From Bifidobacterium crudilactis (GTDB taxonomy: Bacteria > Actinomycetota > Actinomycetes > Actinomycetales > Bifidobacteriaceae), in NCBI RefSeq assembly GCF_000738005.1, contig NZ_JHAL01000002.1, forward strand, positions 310,001-374,000: a stretch of DNA of 64,000 nucleotides. The letters run 5' to 3'. The position numbers were made by a program, and so were the translations under genes. Positions 30,115 to 41,000 of the stretch are shown piece by piece. The notes under the pieces are model-generated. The model saw nothing but the letters and a program-made list of their open reading frames with translations, had not been told where the DNA came from and made no database searches. The first letter of the stretch is position 1, and each line of letters opens with the position of its first letter.

Positions 30115-31413
30115 GTGCAGAGTGGACAGTTCGATGAGCACGGTGAGTCCTTGCTTGAAGGTGAGGGGTATGGACCGGTTGACGAGGAGCGCTGGGCGCC
30201 TGAACCGCCGAAATCCAGCGTGCGGACGGCGTTCGAGCGAGACCGTGCCCGTCTGGTGCATTCATCGGCGCTTCGTAGGCTCGGAGCCAAAACGCAGATA
30301 CTCGTCGCCGGAACCGACGATTTCGCTCGTACTCGACTGACTCACACGCTTGAAGTCGCGCAGATTGGTCGCCAGATAGCCTCGATGCTCGGTTGCGACC
30401 CGGATGTGGTCGATTGCGCCTGTCTGGCCCATGACCTCGGGCATCCTCCGTTCGGCCACAATGGAGAGCGTGCATTATCCGATATCGCTCGGAATATCGG
30501 CGGTTTCGAAGGCAACGCTCAGACATTGCGATTGCTGACGCGGCTGGAGCCGAAGATTTTTCACACCGACGGGCGTAGTGCCGGGGTGAACCTCACTCGT
30601 GCCGCATTGGATGCGACGGTGAAGTATCCTTGGACTCTTGCGGAGGCTTCGCAGCATCCGAAGGGGGAGCGCAGCGCCAAGTTCTGCGTGTATCCGGATG
30701 ATATGGATGTGTTCGAGTGGCTCAAACGGCCCGGTCACAGGACCGACCGCCCTATGGAATGCCAGGTGATGGACCTGTCGGATGACATCGCCTACAGCGT
30801 GCATGACATGGAGGACGCCATCGTCGCCGGTTCCTTCAATCCTTTGTCTCTCGGGGACCGCAAGGTAATCGATGCCATCGTTGAATTGACGCGTTCATGG
30901 TACGGGCAGCAGTGGGATGCGGACGAACTGGTCGCTGCGCTGGAACGGTTGAGGTCGTTGGAGATGTTCCCTCAGCATTTCAATGGTTCGCGGAGTGCAC
31001 TGGCGCAGTTGAAAAACATCACGAGTGCTTTGATTGGCCGTTTCGCGGGCTCGGTGGAGCGTGCCACTCGTGAACGTTACGGCAATGGCAGACTGGTTCG
31101 TTACACGGCTTCGGTGGTGATTCCTGATGAAACGGCTTACGAAATCGTCGCGTTGAAGGGCATTTCGGTGTTTTTCGTGATGGCTCCGAGGGAACACGAA
31201 CCTTTCCATGACAGGCAGCTCGAGATTGTTCGTGATTTGGTGGATGTGATGATGGAGAATTCTCCACGCCCATCGGACGCATTGGAGACGGTGTTCCTCG
31301 ATGACTGGTACGAGGCCGACAACGACGATGAGCGTCTGCGTGTCGCCATAGACCAGGTCGCCAGCCTCACCGACGGTTCCGCCCTAACCATGCACGCTAT
31401 TTTATGCAGCTGA
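30115..31413 (+). CDS. dgt: dGTPase-like HD-domain triphosphohydrolase
   Basis: 432 residues. Hydrolyses dNTPs to nucleoside and tripohosphate. HD-domain metal ligands: His in RLTHTLEVAQ, His106-Asp107 in CLAHDLGHPPFGHNGE, and a later Asp in MDLSDDIAYSVHD. GTG 30115 start with GGGGGTG upstream. dgt directly before dnaG is a classical actinobacterial order. Its last codon sits in the hairpin/repeat array that separates it from dnaG. Confidence 0.92.
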   Translation: MQSGQFDEHGESLLEGEGYGPVDEERWAPEPPKSSVRTAFERDRARLVHSSALRRLGAKTQILVAGTDDFARTRLTHTLEVAQIGRQIASMLGCDPDVVDCACLAHDLGHPPFGHNGERALSDIARNIGGFEGNAQTLRLLTRLEPKIFHTDGRSAGVNLTRAALDATVKYPWTLAEASQHPKGERSAKFCVYPDDMDVFEWLKRPGHRTDRPMECQVMDLSDDIAYSVHDMEDAIVAGSFNPLSLGDRKVIDAIVELTRSWYGQQWDADELVAALERLRSLEMFPQHFNGSRSALAQLKNITSALIGRFAGSVERATRERYGNGRLVRYTASVVIPDETAYEIVALKGISVFFVMAPREHEPFHDRQLEIVRDLVDVMMENSPRPSDALETVFLDDWYEADNDDERLRVAIDQVASLTDGSALTMHAILCS

Positions 31414-31881
31414 GCCGTTAAGCACACAGCCCAGTGGGCTGTGTGTAGGCGAAGTGAGCAGCCGCAAAGGCTGCGAAGAATCGCTGAAAGCGATTAATCA
31501 GCGAGGTCCCTGCGAAACCGTCACTTAACAATGCATAGGCGAAGTGAGCGCCCACAAAGCTGAGCCGTTAAGCGTACAGCACGGTGCCGAAACGTAAAGC
31601 GAATACCCCAGTGGGGTATTCGTAGGTGAGGTGAGCAGCCGCAAAGGCTGCGAAGAAGCGCGTAGCGCGTGCCACACGTCGTAATACGTCCCGCAACCTT
31701 CCCGGAAGTCAGGCGAAGTGAGCGCCCACAAAGCTGAGCCGTTAAGCGTACAGCACGGTGTGCTGTACGTAGGCTCGGTGAGCGCCCGCTAAGGGCGCGA
31801 AGTCAATCGCTTCAGCGATTGTATAGAAGCGCGTAGCGCTTGCCACACGTCGTAATGCGCTCCGCAACCTTCCCGGAGGTC
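31410..31881. repeat. Mosaic hairpin and direct-repeat array between dgt and dnaG
   Basis: About 470 bp built from short hairpins and reused words. CTGAGCCGTTAAGC occurs at 31410, 31560 and 31734; AGGCGAAGTGAGCGCCCACA occurs at 31537 and 31711 (174-bp period). CCACACGTCGTAAT and CGCAACCTTCCCGGA each occur twice. Stems include CAGCCCAGTGGGCTG, GCAGCCGCAAAGGCTGC, GAATACCCCAGTGGGGTATTC-type and AATCGCTTCAGCGATT. It overlaps the last codon of dgt and ends 41 bases before dnaG. Confidence 0.85.
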
Positions 31882-31921
31882 AAGACGGGTCTCATCCTAA
31901 CTTGCAGGTATTCTGGTGCCC

Positions 31922-33982
31922 ATGGCAGGGATGATTGTTAAAGAGGATATCGAAAAGGTTCGAGCAGCGGCGGATTTGTACGATATCGTCTCTGCTGATG
32001 TCACGTTGAAATCCTCCGGTTCGGGTACTTTCGTAGGTCTTTGCCCTTTCCATGATGAGAAGACGCCGAGTTTTTCGGTGCGTCCTTCCCTTGGCGTCTG
32101 GCATTGTTTCGGGTGTGGTCTCGGCGGTGATGTGTTCGGCTACATCGAGCAGTCGGAGAATGTCGGTTTCGGCGATGCGGTGAGTGTGCTGGCCGATAAA
32201 TACCATATCGAGCTGCATTACGATTCGAACAGTGCGGTGCCCGAGCAGCGCGGTTCCAAGCGTTCGCGCCTGCTGGAGGCCAACGAGGAGGCGCAGAGTT
32301 TCTTCGTGTCGCAGATTATGAGCAAGGAGGCCCTTCCTGCTCGCAAACTGCTCGGTGGAAGGAATTTCACTCAGGCCGATAGCGAACGTTTCGGATGCGG
32401 GTATGCTCCGCAAGGTTGGGATAACCTGGTTCGTCACCTCTCGTCAAAGGGATTCACCCAGGAGGAGATGACGGATGCCGGTCTTGCCAGAAGAGGGCAG
32501 CGCGGGGTCTATGACTACTTCCGGGGAAGGGTGACGTGGCCTATTCGCGACTCGACTGGGAGAACGCTTGGTTTCGGCGCACGCAAACTGTATGACGATG
32601 ACACGATTCAGGCGAAGTACATCAATACTCCGGACACGCAGCTGTATCGGAAGAATCAGGTGCTGTACGGCATCGACCTGGCGAAATCGCAGATTGTCAA
32701 AAAACGTCAGGTGGTTATCGTCGAGGGCTACACGGATGTGATGGCATGCCATCTAGCCGGTGTCGACACTGCTGTGGCGACGTGTGGCACGGCTTTCGGC
32801 TTGGAGCATGCGAAGATTGTGCGTCGTCTGATTTCGGATGATTCCTTGGGTGCCGTGCAGTTGGTGGGCCCGGTCAAAGGGTCCCGTGTGGTATTCACCT
32901 TCGACGGGGATGCTGCCGGGCAGAAGGCCGCCTTGCATGCTTTTGGTCTCGATGGTTCTTTCCTGACCCAGACCTTTGTGGCTGTGGCTGCGGACAATAT
33001 GGACCCTTGTGATCTGCGAATCGAACGAGGGGATGAGGCGGTGCGCAGCCTGGTGCAGCACGCCAAACCTCTGTATGACTTTGTTATCGATGCTGCGATA
33101 GATGCTTTCGACACGCAGTTCACCACCGGTCAGATGGGGGCGGTGAAGGCCGTGTCTCCGGTGATTGCGCAGATTCGTGACCGTTCACTGCTGGATTTGT
33201 ATGCGCGTAAGGCTGCACGTCGGGTTGGCGTTGAAATGGAGATTATGAATCGGGAGGTGGCGGCCGCCCGCAGGAATCTTCATGTGAGGGATGAGGATGC
33301 CTATGCGTCGAGGAATCATCGTCAGACCTTGAACCAGATTCATGAACGTGGCGAGAATCCATCGTCGAGTATGGTCGACCGGAAGAAGCTGGAGCATCAG
33401 GATGCGCTGATGCAGGGGTATTTCCGCATCGACGATGCCGTGTTCATCTGTGAACAACAGTTCATGGGCACCTTGATTCAGGTGCCTCGTGCGGTCAATC
33501 GCGAGATGTTCGCCCAGCTCGATGAATCGAATTTCACCACGCCTGTTTTCCGTTCGCTGTTCCAGGCGGTCGATGCCGCTGGTGGGCTGCCGAGTGAGGA
33601 CACTCCGCAAGGCTTGTGGATGCATAATGTGACCAAGGCGACCGGTCCCTGGTTGCAGCAGGTCATCAATGAGCTTGCCGTGATGCCTCTGCCTTTGCCG
33701 CAGGACGACAACACCAGTGGAGTGCGTGATTCGGCGGTTCCGGAGAGCAATGCGGCTGCCGTACAGCTCCGCCCGCCGACCGTTGCGGAAACGCAGTACG
33801 CTTCGGAGCTGTTGGTCCGTTTGCTGGATATGGGGTATATGCGTCGCATCGCGGTGGCCAAACGTCGCATGAACCAGATGGTCGATGGGCCTGACAAGTT
33901 CAAACTGCTGGGTGAGATAACGTCGTTGGAGACCGCTCGCAAGGATTTGCAGGCGCAGGTCTATGGAAACACCGTTTCCTGA
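31922..33982 (+). CDS. dnaG: DNA primase DnaG
   Basis: 686 residues. Makes RNA primers at the replication fork. CHC2 zinc finger at Cys41, His44, Cys62, Cys65; TOPRIM core with VVIVEGYTDV and FDGDAAG; C-terminal helicase-binding helical region. MAGMIVKEDI fits relatives, so ATG 31922 is used although no good ribosome site precedes it; GTG 31916 and ATG 31931 are alternatives. The linker region contains Pro/Asn-rich DNTSG stretch. Confidence 0.95.
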   Translation: MAGMIVKEDIEKVRAAADLYDIVSADVTLKSSGSGTFVGLCPFHDEKTPSFSVRPSLGVWHCFGCGLGGDVFGYIEQSENVGFGDAVSVLADKYHIELHYDSNSAVPEQRGSKRSRLLEANEEAQSFFVSQIMSKEALPARKLLGGRNFTQADSERFGCGYAPQGWDNLVRHLSSKGFTQEEMTDAGLARRGQRGVYDYFRGRVTWPIRDSTGRTLGFGARKLYDDDTIQAKYINTPDTQLYRKNQVLYGIDLAKSQIVKKRQVVIVEGYTDVMACHLAGVDTAVATCGTAFGLEHAKIVRRLISDDSLGAVQLVGPVKGSRVVFTFDGDAAGQKAALHAFGLDGSFLTQTFVAVAADNMDPCDLRIERGDEAVRSLVQHAKPLYDFVIDAAIDAFDTQFTTGQMGAVKAVSPVIAQIRDRSLLDLYARKAARRVGVEMEIMNREVAAARRNLHVRDEDAYASRNHRQTLNQIHERGENPSSSMVDRKKLEHQDALMQGYFRIDDAVFICEQQFMGTLIQVPRAVNREMFAQLDESNFTTPVFRSLFQAVDAAGGLPSEDTPQGLWMHNVTKATGPWLQQVINELAVMPLPLPQDDNTSGVRDSAVPESNAAAVQLRPPTVAETQYASELLVRLLDMGYMRRIAVAKRRMNQMVDGPDKFKLLGEITSLETARKDLQAQVYGNTVS

Positions 33983-34004
33983 CCTTCAACAGAGGCGGCA
34001 ATGA

Positions 34005-34075
34005 GATAACTGCACTAAAAGGATAGTTTTTCCTGGGAATTTTTACCCAAAAGCTGTCCTTTTAGTGCAGTTATC
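34005..34075. repeat. P1 palindromic element, copy 3
   Basis: 71 bp, right arm identical to other copies, left arm with two changes near the loop (GGATAGT for GGACAGC). Loop pairs TGGG with CCCA. Begins 22 bases after dnaG. A further CGAGGGGT/ACCCCTCG hairpin lies at 34120-34147. Confidence 0.92.
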
Positions 34076-34178
34076 TTTCCGGAGCCGGGCTTTCCTGGTG
34101 ACGGTGACGATTTGCGGAACGAGGGGTGGAACAAGCTCTACCCCTCGAACTCGAGCATTCGACATAGGCAACCCAAAA

Positions 34179-34194
34179 CCTTGATATTGCAAGG
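34179..34194. promoter_or_regulatory. Dyad upstream of the metal ATPase, candidate metalloregulator site
   Basis: CCTTGATATTGCAAGG is a perfect 5-bp dyad with a 6-base spacer, 85 bases before the ATPase start. It resembles MerR/CueR-type operators in form; no regulator gene is adjacent. Confidence 0.3.
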
Positions 34195-34279
34195 ATTATG
34201 GGGGTGCTATGGTGGCGTGGTTTGGATAATTCAACCTGGCCTGAACGCCAGTGTTCCCGACCTTTGGAGATGTGCTGTC

Positions 34280-36268
34280 ATGGCTGCTGACCAGCGAATA
34301 AACACTCAAGGCATACTGCGGTTCAGTGCGAGCCGCGTGCTGCTGCTTGTCACTGTGCTCATCGGTGTGGTGGCGGGTGTGCTGTGGCGTATCCAATATC
34401 CGGTGGCTTCATGGCTGCTCATCATGACCGCCGTAGTGAGTGTGCTTCACTCCTTGTGGGGCATGATTGTGAATATCCGCAAGGGCCATGTGGGCGTCGA
34501 CATTCTGGCCATCGTCGCGCTGATGTCCACTCTTGCGGTTCATGAGTATTGGGCCGGCTGGGTCGTGGTGCTCATGGTCTTTTCCGGCGAGGCCATCGAG
34601 GATTTTGCGGAGTCGAAGGCTCAGCGCAATCTTGAGGCGCTCGTGGAGGCGGCTCCTTCCGTCGCCCACGTACAAGGGCAGGCGCCTGGGCAGGAGTCCT
34701 CCTGGAATACCGTACCGGTCGGTGAGGTGAACGTCGGTGACACCCTGTTGGTGAAACCGGGGGAGACGATTCCGGTCAACGGCGTGCTGCACAGTGCACA
34801 GGCAACGTTGGATATGTCGATGATTAACGGCGAACCGCTGCCCGTCGACCTGTACGAAGGCTCCAAGCTGTCTTCGGGTGCCATCAACGGGGCTTCGGCC
34901 ATCGAGATGGTGGCAACGGCGAAATCTTCGGATTCGCAATACCAGAAGATTATCGAACTGGTGAAATCCGCTCAGGAGTCACGTCCTGCCGCCGTCAAGA
35001 CCGCGGACTTGCTGGCGGTGCCGTTCACCGTGGTATCGCTGGCCATCGCCTTCATGGCGTGGGGTTTCTCCCGGGACCCGATGCGTTTCGCCGAAGTGCT
35101 GGTCATCGCCACGCCCTGCCCGTTGCTGATTGCAGCTCCTGTGGCTTTCATGGGAGGCACGGGACGTCTGGCCAAGGCCGGTATCGTCATCAAGGCCCAG
35201 GACATTCTTGAGCGTCTCGGCGAGGTCAGTCACGTATTCTTCGACAAAACGGGGACCTTGACCCAGAAGAAGCCTCGGGTGGACCGCATCGAGCTCAGTG
35301 CGTGGTCGCAGCAGAGGGGGGTGAATCCCGACCAGCTGTTGATTTCGGCGGGAATGCTCGAAGGCTATTCATCGCACATTCTGGCCCGTGGCGTAGAGAC
35401 GGCCGCGTTGGATTTGATACATGCCAGGCAATTGCCACGCCCTGTGGTCAACGATGCCCGTGAAACCACCGGTAACGGCGTGCGGGCGAAGGTGGCGGAC
35501 AGCATCATCGCTGTGGGCAGACTGAAATTTGTGGATTCTACGGTTACCGACGGCCAGATAGCATCGGAATTTCCGGCACTGGCCTCCAATGAGATGGTCA
35601 CCTATGTGTCGGTCGACGGGCATATGGCCGGGCGCATCATCCTCAAGGACTTCCCTCGTGACAATGCAAAGGACATGATTCGGCGACTCGATGCTCTCGG
35701 GGTTTCGCGGGTGACGATGCTGACGGGTGACAAGTCGGATTCGGCGAATATCGTGGCCAATGCCGTGGGTATCCGCGATGTGCGCGCGGAGCTGTTGCCC
35801 GAAGAAAAAGTGGCTGCGGTTGAAGGCGCCCGCATCGAGCCGAGTGTGGAACCCGGTCGCGCTGCCCGCCTGGTGATGTGGTTGAAGGGGCTTATCGGCA
35901 TCAATACCGAGCAGAACATCAGCATGATGGTAGGCGATGGCGTCAACGATGCTCCGGTCCTTGCCGCCTCCGATATCGGCGTGGCGATGACGGATGGTTC
36001 GTCCACCGCGGCATCCGAATCGGCGCAGGTGGTCATTATGAACGATGACATCTCCATGGTGCCCAAGGGGATTATCATTTCGCGTCAGACCAGACGAATC
36101 ATGCTGCAGGCGGTGTTCGGAGGAATCATCGCAGCGATTCTCTGCATGATCGTGGCGGCCTTCGGTGCCATACCGGCCGTGCTGGGCGCGCTGATTCAGG
36201 AACTCATTGATGTGGTCTGTATCCTGTGGGCGCTGACGGCCATCATCGACAGGAAAATCACGTCCTGA
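34280..36268 (+). CDS. Heavy-metal P-type ATPase without CPC motif
   Basis: 663 residues. Asp322 in DKTGTLT is phosphorylated; GDGVNDAP near 551 closes the P domain; the actuator loop reads MINGEPLP. The transmembrane metal motif is TPCP (Thr278-Pro279-Cys280-Pro281), not CPC, and the nucleotide-domain His-Pro pair reads SSHILA. There is no N-terminal HMA domain or His/Cys-rich head. It is therefore a P1B-like exporter of uncertain metal. Start 34280 (MAADQR) follows GGAGA; the longer reading from 34112 starts in the leader. Confidence 0.85.
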   Translation: MAADQRINTQGILRFSASRVLLLVTVLIGVVAGVLWRIQYPVASWLLIMTAVVSVLHSLWGMIVNIRKGHVGVDILAIVALMSTLAVHEYWAGWVVVLMVFSGEAIEDFAESKAQRNLEALVEAAPSVAHVQGQAPGQESSWNTVPVGEVNVGDTLLVKPGETIPVNGVLHSAQATLDMSMINGEPLPVDLYEGSKLSSGAINGASAIEMVATAKSSDSQYQKIIELVKSAQESRPAAVKTADLLAVPFTVVSLAIAFMAWGFSRDPMRFAEVLVIATPCPLLIAAPVAFMGGTGRLAKAGIVIKAQDILERLGEVSHVFFDKTGTLTQKKPRVDRIELSAWSQQRGVNPDQLLISAGMLEGYSSHILARGVETAALDLIHARQLPRPVVNDARETTGNGVRAKVADSIIAVGRLKFVDSTVTDGQIASEFPALASNEMVTYVSVDGHMAGRIILKDFPRDNAKDMIRRLDALGVSRVTMLTGDKSDSANIVANAVGIRDVRAELLPEEKVAAVEGARIEPSVEPGRAARLVMWLKGLIGINTEQNISMMVGDGVNDAPVLAASDIGVAMTDGSSTAASESAQVVIMNDDISMVPKGIIISRQTRRIMLQAVFGGIIAAILCMIVAAFGAIPAVLGALIQELIDVVCILWALTAIIDRKITS

Positions 36269-36373
36269 AGCCGGGCCGGGTTCATCGAATGTGCCTTCTG
36301 GACTGAACTCATATGATTCGTTCTTATTGAATTACATTGCACAGAGGACTCGTCATGCTGAGTTGGCCGGTGG

Positions 36374-36410
36374 TGTGGGATATATCACAAAAGAGTTCTA
36401 GGGGTAGAAC
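36374..36410. promoter_or_regulatory. Two palindromes upstream of nrdF
   Basis: TGTGGGATATATCACA (36374-36389) resembles a Crp/Fnr-type site with one mismatch, and GTTCTAGGGGTAGAAC (36395-36410) is a perfect dyad with 6-bp arms. Both lie between the ATPase stop and the NrdR boxes. No regulator is identified. Confidence 0.3.
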
Positions 36411-36440
36411 ATTTGCGTGTTGCTGTGTGATATTCGCTGA

Positions 36441-37568
<1,128 letters not shown>

Positions 37569-37603
37569 AATCCGGGTTGCCGGAGTTTGTCGACGGTTGC
37601 TGG

Positions 37604-37716
37604 CGTTTGTGTGGGGACTGATTCTGAGATTTCTGGTATCCGATATTGCTGTTGTTGGAAATCTGCCATTCTTGGGAATGGAACGGGAGTATGTGACTGC
37701 AAATCCCTACACAAAG
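37604..37716. repeat. P2 palindromic element, copy 3 (degenerate)
   Basis: 113 bp after nrdF. Left arm CGTTTGTGTGGGGA, right arm AATCCCTACACAAAG. The interior keeps a looser pairing. Close by, GGTCCTTTTACTGCA at 37756-37770 resembles one decayed P1 arm. The rest of 37569-38077 holds TATGAT near 37909 that could be a -10 box for the surface protein. Confidence 0.7.
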
Positions 37717-38032
37717 GTCAATGAGGATTGTTGCGGGGAAGAGCTGCAGAACAACGGTCCTTTTACTGCACACGAAGAATTTGAACCGTATTGATTGCAT
37801 GGGTTTTCGACTATCGCTTCCGTTGTGGTCCGGTGCCGGATGTGGAAGCAGTCGTTCTTTGAATGCTTGGGCTGGATGTCGGCTTGCAGTGAACAATTCA
37901 TACATCATGTATGATTAGCGACATCATGTTTCCGAGTGCGCTCCCTCCGCGTACGGGGCGTGATAGTGTGTCGCCGAAGTCCTGACACATCACACAGTCT
38001 GCTTGAATCTGTGATGCTTGAATCCCGGTCGC

Positions 38033-38042
38033 GGGGGGGGGG
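38033..38042 (+). repeat. Homopolymeric G10 tract upstream of the LPXTG protein gene
   Basis: Ten G in a row, the longest homopolymer seen in the window, 35 bases before ATG 38078. An upstream ATG at 38014 reads through the tract into a stop with 10 G, but would join the surface-protein frame if the tract had 9 or 12 G. Poly-G tracts switch pilus genes in other bifidobacteria. Confidence 0.85.
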
Positions 38043-38077
38043 TGCTGTTTTTTGACATCCCTAGGGTGGTGCTGAGT

Positions 38078-41000
38078 ATGCGGTCATTTGGTTCTCATAG
38101 GTTTGAGGGTTCGGTTTCTAGCGGGAGGATGCCCGGAGGGATTCCCGCGTTTATCGCGTTCACGCTCTCGATGTTCTTGCTGTTGACTGGTGCCCTGGGT
38201 GTGGCGTCGGTTGAGCCGGCTGAGGCTGACACTGTGGAGTTGGGGCCTGACGGGTATTTCAGCACGTTGAGTGAGGGTGCGACTCCTGTGGTGACTAATA
38301 GGTGGGATTCGACTCGTCGGATTGTGTTTGGCAAGCAGGGTGCCGGTACCACGGGCGGCTGGGGTACTCCATCTGGTGGGTACAAGACTCTGGCGAAGGG
38401 AGAGGTGAAGAGCGTTGTAGCTGATTCGGTTGACGGCCAGTCGTATTCACGGTCCTCGACGACATCGGTTGCTAACAATGAGGCATTGCTGTGGGCCGAT
38501 GATGTAGTAACCGCAGTTAAATTTGATACGCGTGTCGAAGACCGCAATACCTTTGATAATGCGACGCAACCGTACCAGGCGAGTCTAGCTCTGGCGTCGG
38601 ATAATCGGATTGAGGCTAGTCCTGATGTTGCAAACAAACATTATTCGGTGTTCGAACAAGGATTGTTGCGAGCTGCAAAGGTGGAGGGTGTGTGTACTGC
38701 CTTGCCGACCGATGGGTGCAATGACGGCACTGAGCCAATTACGGACCCTGTTGGTGCTTTGTCGGATTTTACGTATAGGGTATTTCCGTTGTCTGTTGGT
38801 GATATGAAACAATATCTCAATCGCACCGTGGAAAATATAGGAATCGCCAAGGATAATGCGCGGTGCGCAAATTACGTTACATACCCCTACGCGAACAAGT
38901 GCGCCAACGCTACCAACGGCACTTGGCTCCGTTCTCCACGCCGAAATAGCAACGATTATGTGTACTTCGTACGTTATGACGGTTCTGTAACTAGTGAGCC
39001 AACCTACGCCACTGTTGCAGGGTTGCGCCCTGCTTTTCGTCTGAGTCTTGACCGTCTGTTGTTGTCGGCGCATAGTAAGAATCAGTCGCAGGAGTTGAAT
39101 GCTCCGAATAGTGGTACTCCTGATTCGTTGCGGTTGACGTTTGTTGATGCTGATGCGAGCCTGGAGTTGTCTAAGGTGCCGTTCATCGAGCAGGATGCTG
39201 AAGCTGGTGGTGAGTGGGTGTTGAAGGATTTGGAGGGTTCTTCGAATCTGGAGTCTCAGTCTGGGTTGGGTTGGAAGCTGGTTGACCCTACTGATGATTC
39301 GGGCGAGGTGGTGGCTTCGGGGCGTACGAATTATGATGCGGCGGCGAAGTCGGATGGCAATATGGTGGTGCCGTGCGGGACGCTGACGGCGGGCAAAGCA
39401 TACACCTTGTCGGTGTGGGGTCAGCAGGATGGTTCGGATACGGTGGGTTGGTCGAATCGTGCGACCAAGCCGGTAACGGGTACCGTGAAGGCGAACGGTT
39501 CGGGTGAGTGCGCGTTGAATATCAAGTCCTCTCCCTCCTTTGGTATCGAGCTGACGGGCACCACGGCGGGCTCGTTGACGGCGTACAGGATTGGTGATTA
39601 CCAGGACGAGGTGTTTGACCAGACTGGTGCGTTGAAGAGTGTGCGTTTGGATACTTCTGAGGGTTTGGGCACGGTGTTGAAGACGGCTGCTGAGACTGCT
39701 GGTGGTGATGTGGATGCGGATAATCCTATTGGTTGGGTGGCGGCGAAATGGCTTGGGTATCCGACTGACCCGTTGAGTGATGATGTGACTTCGGCGTTTA
39801 GTCCGTATGCGGGTCAGTTGCAGTTGTTCGCCAAGGAGTTGGCGAAGGATACGGGTGCGTTGGGTGCTGCTGCGGGGAGTTTGCCGAAGTTGGATGGTGG
39901 TCCTGAGACGCTCAAGGTGTCTGGTCCGGGCTTGTATCTGATTGTGGATTCATCTCAGGGTGCGGGTGGTTCCTTGCCGATTGTCGTGGGTACGAAGGTG
40001 TTCAACGATGCTCTTGGTGAGGATGGGTCGTATGTGGATTTCGTGGATGCGGGCGTGAAGGGCAAGCCTCGGTTGGGTGTGGCGTCGTTGAAGACGAGCA
40101 TTGCGGATATCGCGAAGCGAATTGTGAACGATGCGGGGTTGGATGGTTTCGATGTGGGTGCCGAGGTGGAGTATGAGATAGCGCTTCGGGTACCTGATTT
40201 GAGTGGGTTCACGGTGTTTTCCGGTACGTATCAGTTTGATGTGTCTGATGTAGCTGAGTCCGGGGTGACGTTGCCCGATGCAGGAGATGTACGGGTCTTT
40301 GTGGGTGAAACGGATGTGACCGAACAGTTGCCGGCCAATTCGATTACGGTGTCGGGTCAGACGCTTTTGGTGACGGGGTTGCAGAGTCTGTTTGCTGGGT
40401 CTCGCATGACAGGTGTTGAGAACCTGGCCTCGGTGCCTGCGGGTTCGTTGATTCGCATCCGCTATACGGCGGTGTTGAATGCGTCGGCTGTGGTGTCGTC
40501 TCCTGTTGAGGGGGAGTCGTTGAAGCCGAATGTGAATGCCGTGACCCTGACCCGCTCCCGTATAGGCGAGGTATCCAACGGTTGGACGGATGCGGGTGCT
40601 GGTTTGGAGTCGAAGGCCGCGACGGCGAACGCGTATACGTTCAAGCTGGACGTGGTGAAGCTGGACAAGGATGACCCGTCCAAGAGGCTTGGTGGCGTGG
40701 AGTTCGAGGTGAGTCGTGCGGAACAGGAGGGTGGCAGTGAGACCCTCGAGTTCGTGGGCTCTGATGGTGTGTATCGTCTGGCGGTCGATGGTGAGGCGGG
40801 CAGTGCCACGGTGGTCACCAAAGCTGATGGCACGTTGTCGTTGCAGGGTGTGGAGGCTCGTGGGCTGTCCTTCAAGGAGACGAAGGCTCCGTCGGGCTAT
40901 TTCAGGGTGTCGGATTTCACGGTGGATATCCGTCCCGTGTGGAATGAGGATGCCACGCAGGTGACGAAGGTGACGTATGCCACGTCGGGCACGAATCTCG

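Noticed and set aside
31410..31881. CRISPR array
   Set aside because: Repeats are not regularly spaced with unique spacers, and no cas genes occur in the window.
36395..36410. LexA/SOS box
   Set aside because: The dyad reads GTTC...GAAC, opposite in orientation to the actinobacterial GAAC-N4-GTTC box.
38018..38077. TTG start giving a 20-residue longer surface protein
   Set aside because: A TTG start without ribosome site, immediately before the G10 tract; ATG 38078 has AGGGTGG and leads straight into a normal signal peptide.
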